From positions 21,264,909 to 21,328,908 of the forward strand of contig NC_031502.1 in assembly GCF_000237925.1 (NCBI RefSeq): a stretch of DNA of 64,000 bases, written 5' to 3'. A model generated the notes under the pieces. The model ran no database searches and was not told the origin of the DNA. It saw only the letters and a program-made list of their open reading frames with translations. The stretch comes from Schistosoma mansoni. Lineage: Eukaryota > Platyhelminthes > Trematoda > Strigeidida > Schistosomatidae. The translations under genes and the position numbers were made by a program. Numbering within the stretch: position 1 is the first letter of the stretch; each line of letters starts with the position of its first letter. Shown here in pieces: positions 48,763 to 60,360 of the stretch.

Positions 48763-49062
48763 AAAGGTCAAAGGTTATGATGTATTAGAATGAAGGAAGC
48801 ATAAAGGGTGGGTGGCGTAATCGTTGAGTGGGGTTCAAAGACCGATAAGATCAAATGTGTGATAATTTTAGAGTCATGAAATTAAAAACAATTAGGGTGG
48901 GGTTACGTAATAATTGAATAGAATTTGAAGAGTTCACACTATTTATTACCCCAATGTTAAAAACTCTAATCCATATTTGGTGTAAACAGCTGATGAGAAA
49001 CTACGAAATATAATGAATTCATATTATTCTACATCAATATTTGTTCTGTCTTTATTTACATT
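48567..49062. repeat. Inverted repeat with AT-rich core
   Basis: Arms 48567-48630 and 48975-49062 share AAATAAAGACAGAACAAAT, ATTATATTTCGT and TTTCTCATCAGCTG in opposite orientation. The right arm has a 25-bp insertion. A TA tract lies at 48735-48760. Next to the arms a unit GGAGAGCCAGACACT...CAGGCTT...AGTACGGTTCAA recurs at about 48513, 49105 and 49170. Confidence 0.5.
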
Positions 49063-49739
49063 CATAAAGGGAACTAACTGTATGAAATATTAATCCCATT
49101 TGCAGGAGAGCGAAACACTATCCAGGCTTAAACTTTATAACCCGAGCAGTACGGTTCAACCTCGCTTCACAAGAGAACCAGACACCATACAGGCTTTAAC
49201 GCTATAATTTGAATAATAGGGCTGAATCCTGTGGCGCGACCATACTGGTACCTCGCACCCTGGTGGATCAAGTCGTCATCAATGGATCGAATGAGTATTA
49301 TGGAGAAGTAGAGATATGATGGTTGAGATTCAGACAATAAGTATAATCAGTGATGATTAAGAAGTCTAAATAAAATGATTTAAAAGTAGGTAGATCTAGG
49401 ATAGAAGTAGTTCATCTATATCTATCTATACCGTTTTGGTAAGGTGATAGTTTCATTCACTTCACCTACTACTGGTCTTCTTGGTACTACTATGACCTAA
49501 CTATTACACAAGGGATTCATATGTCTCAATTCATTAAACATTCTGTTTATTTAAAAGTTTGGGAAAGATTCTTGGGGGTGGGGGGGGGAGGATTTTGATG
49601 AAAAGAAACTTATCTTCTATCATAATGATCATATAATTAATGGTTTTATTCCATTTTCAGCATGACTTTCTATATCATCACGTTTAATAGTTTTAATAGG
49701 TGGACAACAAAGTTTAATTAATGATTAGTTTATGTGTTT

Positions 49740-50445
49740 AACAGATGAAGATAACTAGTATTGAAGAAATCTCTGTACCAGTAAGTCTAAACATAGGCAA
49801 GGAAAAAACTATAATCCTCAAATACACCAACCCAATCACACTTGATGGAGAAACTATGGAAGAAGTGGAAAGTTTCATGTATCTGGGTAGCATCATCGAT
49901 GGATGTGGAGGATCTGATGGAGACGTATTCGTGAGGATTGGCAAAGTAAGGATATCATTCCTATAGTTCAACAACAACTGTCAATCAAAGTCTCAATCTT
50001 CAATACGAACGTCAAGACAGTTCTACTGCATGGAGCTGAAACTTCGAGAACTACTACAACCATCGTCAAAATAGTACAAATATTTATAAACAACTGTCTA
50101 CGAAAGATATTGATTATCCGTTGACCGGATAATACCAACAACAACATACTGTGGGAGAGAACAAACCAACTTCCAACTGAAGAGGAAATTGACAAAAGAC
50201 TTTGGAAGTAGATAGGACATATAATGAGGAAATCACCAAACTGCATCACGAGGCAGGTTCTTACTTGGAATCCTGAAAGGAAACAAAAAAGAGGAAGACC
50301 GAAGAACATACTACGTTGAGAAGTGCGAGCGGATATGAAGAGGATGAACAGCAATTGAAAAGGCTTGCCCAAGACAGAGTTGGATGGAGAGTGCTGGTGG
50401 GTGGCTCATGATCCTTCATGATGGGTAACAGGCGTAAATATCTAA
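49740..50445 (+). mobile_element. RTE-like LINE, 3' part of reverse transcriptase
   Basis: Plus-strand, frameshifted. It contains ITLDGETMEEVESFMYLGSI, the conserved post-catalytic region of the family's reverse transcriptase. The ILRKI-, IGHTLRK- and TWNPEG-like blocks follow, ending at GGTAACAGGCGTAAAT. The catalytic FADD box is missing (5' truncated). Confidence 0.7.
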
Positions 50446-51445
50446 GCCATTTGTTTAACTGCATATCTACATAAATATTTAAACAAGTGAATATTAAGAA
50501 AAGAGAATACACAAGTTTTAGTAAACCTGAACATTCTGATAGAGTTTTGTTCTCTGAGCTAGATGGTTTGGTCGTGGAGCTCTCATCGTTATTCTGAACG
50601 ACATCATCAGTAAAAACTCCATCAAAATCATCCATTTGAGCTATAAATCTTCTCCACCATCTCAAAACTTGAACAGTTTCCAATCAAATTTCAATTCTGT
50701 GTCATTGTAGTCATGATAATAACAAGAAGAAGAATTTGTAATTCACACAATTAGTCTGGAACTCGTTGATAATACTACTTAGGGTTCATACAAAGATGAG
50801 AATATGCCTAGTCCCAATTAAACGATTAACCGAGTCAGTTAGTGAATTCCACAGTACACGAATATTATTCAAGTTACCTTATCCCAGCAACAATCCACAG
50901 TTACCAACATCTATGAAACATTGAATATTGAAGAGAATCTTTCATTAGATTTGATTATCATTTATCGATCGGGTGATATTACACATTTACACATAGTACT
51001 GATGATGGAGAAGATCTGTAGCTCAGGTGGATGATTTAGATGGAGTTATTTTGATATTCGTATAATAACTAGGCATTGACTTGAATCCTTATTGGCTATA
51101 ATACTTGAAGCTTGTTTTACATATACCTTACTATTACATTTGTCTATTCGATGTCTTGTATAATATCAATATAGATTTGGAAAATGTTAAAGCTAACAAA
51201 AAACTGAAACAAGGTTTCATTGAATGTTGGACTAGGTTGTAGTATAAGGTAGATACATTTTGTTTGGTATCCATATGATTTTACTAATTTATGATATACA
51301 TCTCAGATGTCATGAGAACTATAATTGGCCACTGTTACTTCGTTAATGTCATTCAGTTTCAGTGAAATAGACCAGATTCTTAGGGAGATATATGTGATAG
51401 AGATTTGTCAATCTTCAATATTTGTATAAAGTATATTAGGTGTTT

Positions 51446-51536
51446 TGTGGAGATTTCAGTTTTTTCATAATTGAAATCATGAGTCAATTGAAGATAGACC
51501 ATCAGAGAAAACCTGGAAGCACTGGACAGCCGTTTC
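51446..51536 (-). mobile_element. Family B inverted arm entering an N gap
   Basis: TTTTGTGGAGATTTCAG ... ATTGAAATCATGAGTCAATTG ... CTGGAAGCACTGGACAGCC is the reverse complement of the tail and stem III. The assembly gap begins immediately after, within GTTTC of the ribozyme. Confidence 0.6.
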
Positions 51537-52094
51537 NNNNNNNNNNNNNNNNNNNNNNNNNNNNNNNNNNNNNNNNNNNNNNNNNNNNNNNNNNNNNNNN
51601 NNNNNNNNNNNNNNNNNNNNNNNNNNNNNNNNNNNNNNNNNNNNNNNNNNNNNNNNNNNNNNNNNNNNNNNNNNNNNNNNNNNNNNNNNNNNNNNNNNNN
51701 NNNNNNNNNNNNNNNNNNNNNNNNNNNNNNNNNNNNTGATGTTACAGAAGATTTTTCTAAGCAATTAAAAAGTGATGGAATAACGCATCCAGAAGTTAAT
51801 AAGGAACTGGTTTATATTAATCAAACAGGTGCTAAGGTACAAAATAAAGTTAATGGAACGAACTATCAATCATTAGATAATAAAATAGCAACCATCATCC
51901 TCTTGAGCTATAAATCTTCTCCATCAACAGAAAAAAAATGTTACATTTCTTACATTATCATGAACTAAACCTATAAATTATAATCATTTAAATGGTCAAT
52001 TTATTTTATTGATTATAATTACACAGAGCAAGTTTTGTCGAATTTCTCAGAATTATTCTCCCTTTCTCTTTTAGTCTATCCCACTGTTGAATTC

Positions 52095-52290
52095 ATTTGT
52101 TCTCGTCTGGTAGGTCCTGGGTTCGTATCTCGCGAGGCGAGATCGTGGATGCACACTGTTGAGGAGTCCCATAATAGGACGAAACGGCTGTCCAGTGCTT
52201 CCAGGTTTTCCTTGGTGGTCTAGCTTCAATTGACTCATGCTTTCAACTATGAAAATAATGAAATCTCCACAAAACCCCTTCTGATCATTT
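52095..52290 (+). mobile_element. Family B retroposon
   Basis: Plus-strand copy starting within the head (GTCTGGTAGGTCCTGGGTTC), with ribozyme at 52155-52200 (GCACACTGTTGAGGAGTCCC, GGACGAAACGGCTGTCCAGTGC) and complete tail. The core has the C3 to T change and stem III has one mismatch. Confidence 0.7.
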
Positions 52291-52299
52291 GATATTATT

Positions 52300-52645
52300 T
52301 GTTTGAATTTAAACTTTACCCCATTGTACAAGCAAGTGGCCATTAAGACTCAACAGCTAAATGGATCATGTGATGGCGTTTCAAGTGAAAGGTATTGGGT
52401 TCGAGCCCCGGAATGAACATCAACTCTCAGATGCAGGTACATCCAACTGAGCAGTCCCAAATGGAACAATACAAGCATTCTCCATTCCACTACTATCCAC
52501 AATCCATTTTTGCTTATAATGCATGCGAATTAAGGCAATATAGAGGCAATACGCACAATATGCGCATATATCAATAAGAGACTGATCAATTGCAATCTTA
52601 AAGATAAATGGGATGATTCAAGCAAACAATAAAAAATGAATTTAA
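52300..52645 (+). mobile_element. SMalpha-type (family A) unit, decayed ribozyme
   Basis: Plus-strand unit in the order head, ribozyme region, tail, without inversion. It has GATGGCGTTTCAAGTG, GGTTCGAGCCCC and ACATCCAACTGAGCAGTCCC, then AACAATAC in place of GACGAAAC. It ends in GGGATGATTCAAGCAAACAA. The ribozyme is destroyed. It starts ~10 bp after a family B copy. Confidence 0.7.
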
Positions 52646-54021
52646 ATATAGATTTATCTTCCATGGTTCATATTTAACATACCTAATAAAAGCATATAAG
52701 TTGGCCAGTCTTTTGTTTTAGACTGAACACCGGCATAACATACTAACCTTGGTATGTAGTAGTGAATACTGCCAGTTACTTTCCCTTTTCCTATACCTCC
52801 CCCCCCAAAAAAATACAAAATTTACAGTCATTCTACCATAGAATTCCAACTGTCTGTCACATAAAAAAAATTCATTTCGTTTAATTTATGTCTTCATTTC
52901 CTTGTTTGTTTTTGTTTTTTTCTTAAAAACCAGTTTGACAATTGATGATTCTGACTAGTTAGAGATATAGTTGCCTAGCTAACTAAATTCCATTTTCTTA
53001 CTTCGATACATGAATCTTTGGGCAAGGTAACTAACTAAGCAATAAAACACATAACAGGATGTAAATGTGTGCATGTGTGTTAGTGTGTGAGTGAGTGAAT
53101 GAATGAATGATTAGATATGAGAGAGGTATAGAGAGAAAGAAAGAGAGAGGGAGACACTCATGAAGTAAATGTCAAATAAGTAGACACAAAATCTGTAAAA
53201 TTGATTATAGTTCACCTTGTTATCATAAAATTGTGGTTCATTGAAGACAACGACTGGTCATTAATCAATTCTTCTTCTCTAGTTTATGCACTAGTTAATC
53301 CATTCCCCCCTATCCCTTTTCTTTGATATTCTACATGCATCCTACCAATTATTATCACTATTATCAACATTATTTATCTGTGTAAATAGATTCACACAAA
53401 TCCACTTTAGGCGAATGTATGAGATAGATGGAATCTTTTAGAAAGAGAAAGAGTGTGTGTGTGTGAGAGTGAGTGAGAGAAAGTGTTTGTTTGTGTGTAT
53501 ATACGTGTGTAAGTTAGTCAGAGAAATGTTAAAATTGAATTTTATTGCCTCCCTGTGGTGTGTTTTCTTCATGTTCATGATAATGTTTTGGTGTATAATC
53601 TCTCTGTGTTTCATTACTTCCCCCCCCTTCCCTTCTCCCTATTTTTTTTTTAGTTTTACAAAAATTGTCGACAAGAATTTTTAACAAAATTGATTTTAAC
53701 ATTAAAAGTATAGTAACTAAGCTGTGGGATGGAAAATGTATCTTAGTGAAATATAAAATAAATAAGTTGCTACGATCAATCTACACACACACACATATAC
53801 ACACAAAAGTGCTTATTAGTTACTATCTTCTATAATGAAAAACAATATGAACCCAATATGAAAATTTTAAGTGCTATGTAAATGGATTTATAGCAAGAAA
53901 AAAAGGTAGTTCATCCACCTAAACTTATGTTGACACTGTTGATCATTCAATACAAAATCATCTATTGAGAGGTCTTATGTTCGTCAGATTTGAAAGTCTG
54001 GGGTTTCATCCAGTATGTCAT

Positions 54022-54841
54022 TTACTTACTTACTTACTTACTTACTTACGCCTGTTACTCCCAATGGAGCATAGGCCGCCGACCAACATTCTCCAAACCA
54101 CTCTGTCCTGGGCCTTCTTTTCTAGTTCTATCCAACTTTTCTTCATTCTTCTCATTTCTGTCTCTATTTCTCGAAGTAATGTGTTCTTTGGTTTTCCTCT
54201 TTTTCTTTGGCCTTCAGGATTCCATGTGAAGGCTTGTCTTATGACGCAATTGGATGATTTCCTCAAAGTGTGCCCTATCCACTTCCAGCGCCTCTTCCTG
54301 ATTTCTTCCTTCACTGGAATCTGGTTTGTTGTCTCCCACAGTAGGTTGTTGCTGATAGTGTCTGGTCATCGGATCCGAATTATCTTGCGTAGACAACTGT
54401 TAATAAACACTTGTATCTTCTGGATGATGACTTTCGTAGTTCTCCACGTATCCGCCTCATACAGTAGAACTGTATTGACATTTGTATTGAAAATTCTGAT
54501 CTTGGTGTTGGTTGACAGTTGGTGAGTTGACTTCCAAATGTTCTTTAGTTGTAAATATGCTGCTCTTGCTTTGCCGATCCTCGCTATTACATCTGCATCA
54601 GATCCACCGTGTTCATCAATGATGCTTCCCAGATATGTAAAGGTTTCCACATCCTCCAAAGCTTCTCCGTCAAGTGTAATTCGATCGGTGCATGTTGTAT
54701 TGTATCGGATAGTCTTGCTTTTCCCTTTGTTTATATTGAGAACTACTGCTGCTGAGGCTGCTACTACACTGGTCGTTTTCTCCTGCATTTGTTGTTGCGT
54801 TTGTGATAGAAGAGCCAGATCATCTGCGAAGTCTAAATCCG
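54022..54841 (-). mobile_element. RTE-like LINE, 5'-truncated, with candidate TSD
   Basis: Minus-strand insertion of 820 bp. It contains the end of the reverse transcriptase from the FADDLALL box (about 54815) through [38 protein letters not shown] and [13 protein letters not shown] to RMLVGGLCS. The (TTAC)n tail at 54023-54047 is the inverted (TAAG)n of the family. A 9-bp repeat GTATGTCAT occurs at 54013-54021 and 54842-54850. One frameshift near 54370 separates the two reading blocks. It is the youngest-looking LINE of the window. Confidence 0.75.
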
Positions 54842-55144
54842 GTATGTCATGATGGCTGTAAATTATTCAATCATCTCTTAATGAAAGTATTTTTTTTTGT
54901 AAATTGACAATATAATCTTGGAAATGTCAATAAAGATTATATGTTTAAGGAGGTTGATCACCTACCCCTTCAAATAACCCGCTGAGTTAGTAACTAACAT
55001 CATAAATGTTTAACCAAATCTATAATAATAACCATAATTAGGCTAATATTATAATTTAACACATTAGCTAGCTTCATTTGATAGATATTGGTTGTGTCCT
55101 ATTTAGTTAAAAGATAGGATTATTCTACCTAGCTATTATACTTG

Positions 55145-55344
55145 AAATTAGACATAAACACCATCGGATGCCGGCACAGTGGTCTGTCGGTTAAATGCTC
55201 TGGCGTGAGACTGGTAGGTCCTGGGTTCGTATCTCGCGAGGCGAGGTCGTGGATGCGCACAATAGGACTAGACGGTCGTCCAGTGCTTCCAGGTTTTCCC
55301 TGGTAGTCTAGCTTCAATTGACTCACGCTTTCAACTATGAAAAC
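55145..55344 (+). mobile_element. Family B retroposon with 10-bp TSD
   Basis: Bounded by ATTATACTTG (55135-55144 and 55345-55354). Complete tRNA-like head (ATGCCGGCACAGTGGTCTG, GGTCCTGGGTTCG). The ribozyme has lost its core and half of stem II by deletion (GCGCACAATAGGACTAGACGG). There is no inverted arm in this copy. Confidence 0.75.
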
Positions 55345-56194
55345 ATTATACTTGTATTAGGACAAGACATGAAAAAACCAAACGGAAACAAGGATATCTA
55401 TTCATTGGTGAATGAATGAATGACTCATTTTAATGAGGATGAATTGAACAAGTATTTTATGGTACATTTGTATAATATTGACTTAATCCAAGATATTCCT
55501 GAAGTTCTACTAAGAAGTTATAGCTAGCAGAGTTTGAAAATGTTGAGAGTGAAACAGTTGTTCTTAGTAACAATATGTGATTACTGAACAAAATGATCGA
55601 AGCTGGAACTGGACCACTGGACGTTGACTTAGTAGATCTAATGATCATGAGTTTATTGCAAAAACCAAAAGTCTAAAGTTCGATGCCTTATGGTATTCAC
55701 TACTAAGAGATTCTATAGCAGGAGGAAACGGCAATCCAGTGCTATGTGACTTTTAAGGGCACTTCCTTTATAAAGTAAAGAATCAATACAGATTAAATGG
55801 TTCATTTGGAAATATCCCTAACTGTAACATTAGATGACATTAGCTTTCTTCTCAGGGGTGACATTAATCCTTTCAAGATTGTAAATACAGCCATCTCCTG
55901 ATTGTCTCAAACTGCTTATTATCAAATAAAGCAAACGCTATGTCTGTTATACTGGTTAAACTTCAAATTAGTCTATATAAATCGATCAACGCTGACTACA
56001 TGGCAAGGCATAGATTATCTCTTAGTGATTAATTAATGTAGATCCACATAGGGTGTGATTAAAATTACCTAGAAACCAGAACAGATTCCCATCTTTTACT
56101 TTAAATAACCTATCTTATTTAAATGATACAAATGTGAAAATGAAGTTAGTTTTAAATGACTGATATTATCTAAATTATTATATCGATTATTAAT

Positions 56195-56830
56195 ATTCAC
56201 TTGTATTGGTTGTTTGAAACATCTCAGTGATGTTTAGGACTTCAGTTGATCAGTCTGTTTTGGGCATGTTTGCATTATATGCGTATTGCCTCGGTATTCC
56301 CATTAAGTCACAAGCATTATAAGCATAGAAGGATTGTGTGTAGGAGTGGAATCTAGTAAGTTCTTTTTGCCCACTCCTACTCACTATCCATCTGTTCTCA
56401 GAATGCTTGTGACTTAATGGTAATATTAAGGCGATCCTCTCAAGATGTTTATATACCAAAAGAGGCTGATCAATTGCAGTCCTAAATATCAGTGGGAAGA
56501 TTCAAACAATCAACATATTCACTTCAAGAATGAACAATATTTGAGCGAACAATTGTTTTCAATCACTTCATCATCAGGCTCTACAGTTATAAGTCCATAA
56601 TTATAATATTTTACAAAGTCCAAAATGAGGCATGTATTAATTAATTAATATTCACTTCATTCACTTCATTGCACAAGCAGGTGACTATGTGAACTGAATA
56701 GCTAGGTAGATAAAGTACTGGTGTTTTAGGCGAGCGGTACAGAGTTCGAGTATATAACGGAACAACTCCCGAATAAGATCCCACAGGTAGTCACCATCCA
56801 TGTTTGTTTATAACCATTAGTATCGTTATA
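56195..56830. mobile_element. SMalpha-type (family A) fragments, foldback
   Basis: Positions 56195-56340 hold an inverted tail and 56375-56520 a plus tail. They form an imperfect foldback around a short centre with AGGAGTGG/CCACTCCT. Positions 56645-56830 hold a degenerate plus-strand head and ribozyme remnant (GGTACAGAGTTCGAG, AACTCCCGAATAAGATCCC). Confidence 0.5.
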
Positions 56831-57382
56831 ACGAACAGATGGATTAAATCATAGATGATCTATATCACTGACTAATTTAACCGAAACGACTACTACTAAC
56901 CAGAGAGCATAAGACAAATGGTTTGTCATGCTTCTTAGGTCCTCAGGAGTCTGTACCTACAGGGGGAAGATAAAAAAATCTTGAAACTCCACGGTGAGAA
57001 GGTTACATCGAGACCATTGAGTCTTTATTCAATCGATAACATCTCCGACTTTACTCAGTTTGTAATACACTGCACCCATCAAACAATGTGACCAAAAAAT
57101 AATAAATCTCATTTTTAAAATGGTTCAACTCCACTGGCCGATACTTCCCAATAAGACATAGAAAGAGTCTTCTTGAAGTTAGTCAATAGTAAGCAGATGA
57201 TCATTATTAGAATGAAAGTTCCGGAAGGTTGTATAATTTGCACATATTATAGATCATGATGTTGATGTATACTACTGTGTAGTCATATAATGATTCCTAA
57301 GGACTTGCATTAATTCTCAGCTTATTAATAATTTATACTGGTATCGATTCACTCCAATGATTAGTTAAAATATAAAAATCTA

Positions 57383-57756
57383 CCGTAAGCAAAGTTGGAT
57401 AGTGGCTAGCAGTGGAATCCAGTATCACGCACGTTTCGTCCTATTTGGGACTCGTCAGATGGATGTATCTGCATCTCAGAGTTGATATTCACTCCAAGAC
57501 TCGAAACTAGTACCTTTCGCTTCAAACGCCATCACGTTATCCACTCAGCTACTGAGTCCTGATAGCCACTTGCTTATGCAATGGGGTAAAGTTTAAATTC
57601 ACTTAGTATGGTTTATTTGAATCTTCTCATTGATGTGTTAGGACTGCAACTGGTCAGTCTCTAATACGCACAGTATGCACATATGCCAATTAGAGACTGA
57701 TCAATTGCAGTCCTAAACATCAATAGGAAGATTCAAATAAACAATACTAGATGAAT
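57383..57756 (-). mobile_element. SMalpha-type hammerhead retroposon (family A)
   Basis: Minus-strand unit with ribozyme (57418-57470), inverted head and tail, ending in a second plus-oriented tail (57690-57756). An 8-bp repeat AAAATCTA flanks it (57375-57382, 57757-57764). The core CTGACGA and GAAAC is intact. The base at the cleavage site is G rather than C (GCGTG for GCGTC), which should block cleavage. Confidence 0.7.
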
Positions 57757-57809
57757 AAAATCTATCGGTTATTGAATATGAATCTCATGTGTATGATATA
57801 TCTATTATT

Positions 57810-58245
57810 GATCAGAAGGGGTTTTGTGGAGATTTCAGTATTTTTATAGTTGAAATCATGAGTCAATTGAAGCTATCATATGCTCACTAGTGACTGACTT
57901 CAAAAGATGTTTCCTTGAGTTCTAGTGGGAAGCAGTGACCAGTGGAGTTCAACCACGTCTGTTGTGGAGATATCAATTCACTGAAGACAATTGGTGAACA
58001 GTTGTTCAAACATCGTGGATTGGTTGAAGTTAAACATTAACACCATTGGATGCCGGCTCAGTGGTCTATCACTTAAGTGCTCTGGTGCGAAACTGGTAGG
58101 TCTTGGGTTCGAGTCTCGCGAGTGTGGGATCGTGGATGTGCACAGCCACTGAGGAGTCCCACAATAGGATGAAACGGCCGTCCAGTGATTCCAGGTTTTC
58201 CGTAGTGATCTAGCTTCAATTGACTCATGATTTCAACTATGAAAC
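57810..58245 (+). mobile_element. Family B retroposon, long copy with inverted end and 11-bp TSD
   Basis: Bounded by TATCTATTATT (57799-57809 and 58246-58256). The first ~66 bp (GATCAGAAGGGGTTTTG ... GTCAATTGAAGCTA) is the inverted tail. Then comes the longest 5' region of the family (CACTAGTGACTGAC ... GTTCAACCACGTCTG), the tRNA-like head (GCCGGCTCAGTGGTCTATC, GGTTCGAGTCTCG), ribozyme and tail. It ends 447 bp before the bHLH start codon. Confidence 0.82.
58139..58188 (+). ncRNA. Family B hammerhead-like ribozyme, canonical CTGAGGA core
   Basis: CTGAGGA at 58149-58155, stem II GTCCC-ACAATA-GGAT (closing GU pair), GAAAC, ACGGCCGT, C17 at 58182, CAGTG. The core bases are all acceptable, but stem I is weakened because the sequence before the core is CAGCCA rather than GCACTG. 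Confidence 0.55.
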
Positions 58246-58557
58246 TATCTATTATTTACATTCCCCTCTCATTTATTAAATATTTTAATATATTTACAAA
58301 ATGCATATTATCACCACACACACACAAAAAAAGAGAAGGGAATAAAAAAAGACCGATTGGTTAACATAGTGCGATTACCACATATGTAAGAACCAAAAAC
58401 AAACAACAACAGCATATCAGCATAGTAACCAGTAAACCAATGAAAACGCTTATATGCATTAAATATATGTGCACATTCACATTGTTGGTGCACAATGTAT
58501 TCCTCTCTCTATTTAACCTATCTATAGTGAATAACAGACCATTATTCATAAAGTGGT

Positions 58558-58612
58558 CTATCTATCTACCTATCTACCTATCTATCTACCCATCATATAT
58601 ATATATATACCT
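58558..58612 (+). repeat. (TATC)n and TA tract upstream of bHLH gene
   Basis: Imperfect CTATCTAC/TATC repeats and ATATATATATATAC about 80-135 bp before the bHLH ATG. The TA tract could serve as a TATA element, but no transcription start can be read from sequence. Confidence 0.4.
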
Positions 58613-58692
58613 GTGTTTAGAATTCAGAAGAGTTTCACTTGGAGATTATACTGGAATTCTAATGAAAAAATAAAAAAAAAACTTTATTTACT

Positions 58693-59358
58693 ATGGAAAT
58701 GTCTATTAATTCTTATGGTAAACGTAATTGGACTGATCAAGATTATTTATTATCTAATTATACTCAACATTATAATGATAAACAAAATCATTTATCCTAT
58801 TGTATAACAGATACATTTAATCAATGTTCAACATTACATGATAGTAACAGTACTAATAATATGGATCATGTACCGACAACGACAACATCCTCATCGTCGT
58901 CATCGTCAATGTCGTCATCGTTGTCATGTCAATATCAACCACCAATCAAACGTGTAGCTAATGAACGTGAACGTACACGTACAGCTAGTGTTAATGATGC
59001 ATTTCTTATGTTACGTAATTTAATACCAACTCAACCAATTAATCGTAAATTATCCAAAATTGAAACATTACGCTTAGCATCATCCTATATATCCCATTTA
59101 CATGCTATATTAGTAACTGGTTCAGGCCCCGCAGATCAACCATGTTTAAAACATCAACAAATTTATCATTTAAATGCTACTACTAATACTACTAATAATG
59201 ATCATAATAGTAGTAGTAATGATAATCTTGATAAGAATCAACTCATTTTTAATTATAATAAACCATATAGATCAGTGTGTACATTTTGTGTAACAGAAAT
59301 GAAACAACATCAACGTATTCTAAATAAAGAAACAATTTTATTATCGAATGGACAATAA
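58693..59358 (+). CDS. bHLH transcription factor, TCF15 (paraxis)/scleraxis-like
   Basis: A 221-aa single open reading frame from ATG 58693 to TAA. The bHLH domain spans residues 86-140: basic region [18 protein letters not shown], with the E-box-contacting Glu at 93, then [20 protein letters not shown] as loop and start of helix 2, and SSYISHL. The motif [16 protein letters not shown] is characteristic of the TCF15/scleraxis group. A second family hallmark follows: a DQPC motif just after helix 2 and SVCTFC at 194-199, matching SICTFCLSNQRK of paraxis and scleraxis. The N-terminus has a Thr/Ser run (residues 62-76) and the region 160-180 is Asn-rich. Such factors form E-protein heterodimers at E-boxes and control mesoderm, muscle or tendon genes in vertebrates; the role in this animal is inferred only. 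Vertebrate homologues have a second exon; here the coding part appears intronless. Confidence 0.88.
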   Translation: MEMSINSYGKRNWTDQDYLLSNYTQHYNDKQNHLSYCITDTFNQCSTLHDSNSTNNMDHVPTTTTSSSSSSSMSSSLSCQYQPPIKRVANERERTRTASVNDAFLMLRNLIPTQPINRKLSKIETLRLASSYISHLHAILVTGSGPADQPCLKHQQIYHLNATTNTTNNDHNSSSNDNLDKNQLIFNYNKPYRSVCTFCVTEMKQHQRILNKETILLSNGQ

Positions 59359-59557
59359 AATGATGTACAGTTTATTTTAATGGTGGGGGTTATTGTTGTT
59401 GTTGCTGTGGTGGTGTTGTTGTTGTTATGGTGGTGGTGTTGTTGCTATAGTGGTGTTGTTGTTGTTTTTTTGTTTTTCTTTTCTTTCTTTTTTTCCTTCA
59501 AAATTTGAATCCATATATACACATATATATATATATATTGTAATGTTTAAATGAACA

Positions 59558-59567
59558 AATAAATAAA
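59558..59567 (+). terminator. Overlapping AATAAA polyadenylation signals
   Basis: Two overlapping AATAAA hexamers lie about 200 bp after the stop codon of the bHLH gene. They follow a 3' UTR of GTT/GTG-rich low complexity (59385-59470) and a TA-rich stretch. They are the likely cleavage/polyadenylation signal of that gene. Confidence 0.5.
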
Positions 59568-59776
59568 CATTGAAGATATTGAAGATTAAAACAAAAAAGG
59601 AGATTTTTTATTGAATGGAATACTATTTAAACAATGAATGAATGATATTCATGTGGAATACGATATTGAATCGAATAAATACTACTTATGAAGGTATTAG
59701 TAGTAGTAGTAGTACTAGTACTAGTAGTACAGAATAGAGTTCTAATTAAATATGGTAATCAATATTTGTTAGAATA

Positions 59777-60017
59777 TGATGGTTGAAATCATGAATCAAT
59801 TAAAGCTAGACCAGTATAGAAAACCTGGAAGTACTGGACGGACGTTTCGTTTTAGCGCTCGCACGTGAGACTGATAGGTCCTGGGTTCGAATCTCGCGAG
59901 GTGGGATCGTGGATGAGCACTGGTAAGGAGTTGCATAATAGGACGAAACGACCGTCCAGTGTTTCCAGGTTTTCTATGATGGTCTAGCTTCAATTGATTC
60001 ATGATTTCAACTATGAA
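59777..60017 (+). mobile_element. Family B retroposon with ~75-bp inverted ends and 13-bp TSD
   Basis: Bounded by ATTTGTTAGAATA (59764-59776 and 60018-60030). The left ~72 bp is the reverse complement of everything from GAAAC of the ribozyme to the tail end. It switches at about 59855 to the plus-strand head (GCGCTCGCACGTGAGACTG, GGTTCGAATCTCG), ribozyme (core decayed to TAAGGA) and tail. It looks like a miniature inverted-repeat element, but the duplication length is that of a retroposon. Confidence 0.82.
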
Positions 60018-60104
60018 ATTTGTTAGAATAGACAAAATAAGTAGTATTGTTATTAAGATTATTATTATTTCATTTATCTTTTTATATTATTATCATTATT
60101 TGGT

Positions 60105-60360
60105 TGACATTATAATTTGTATTCTCACGAAATAAACATAAGTCTTTTAAAATATAAGTTTATTTTTAAATAGTCCAAAACTGATCCCGCGAGCGGGATT
60201 CGAACTTCTAAAGAGTCCCATACTAGGAAGAGACTGCCATTGATATTATAACTTGTATTCTAACGAAATAAATATAAGTCTTTTAAAATATAAGTTTATT
60301 TTTAAATAGTCTGAAACTGATCCAATGAGTAGGATTCGTCCCATACTAGGACGAGCCTGC
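60105..60360 (+). repeat. Tandem duplication, period 137 bp
   Basis: 60105-60241 and 60242-60360 share ATTATAA.TTGTATTCT, AAATATAAGTTTATTTTTAA and a scrap of family B (GTCCCATACTAGGA). It sits directly right of the family B copy at 59777. Confidence 0.6.

Noticed and set aside
50261-50683. 140-codon minus ORF beginning LETVQVLRWWRRF
   Set aside because: The left part is antisense of the RTE-like copy. The right part contains a block (GGAGAAGATTTATAGCTC) that recurs at 51010 and 51900, so it is repeat-derived. The donor-like end is also poor.
53086-53530. GTGT/GAGT-rich tracts as regulatory or CRISPR-like repeats
   Set aside because: Imperfect simple-sequence DNA without spacers; ordinary microsatellite.
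49968-54525. Long ORFs antisense to LINE copies (49968-50372 minus, 53965-54525 plus)
   Set aside because: Shadows of reverse transcriptase sequence on the opposite strand.
58316-58673. ORFs just upstream of the bHLH gene
   Set aside because: They run through TATC and TA microsatellites and lack any recognisable protein feature.
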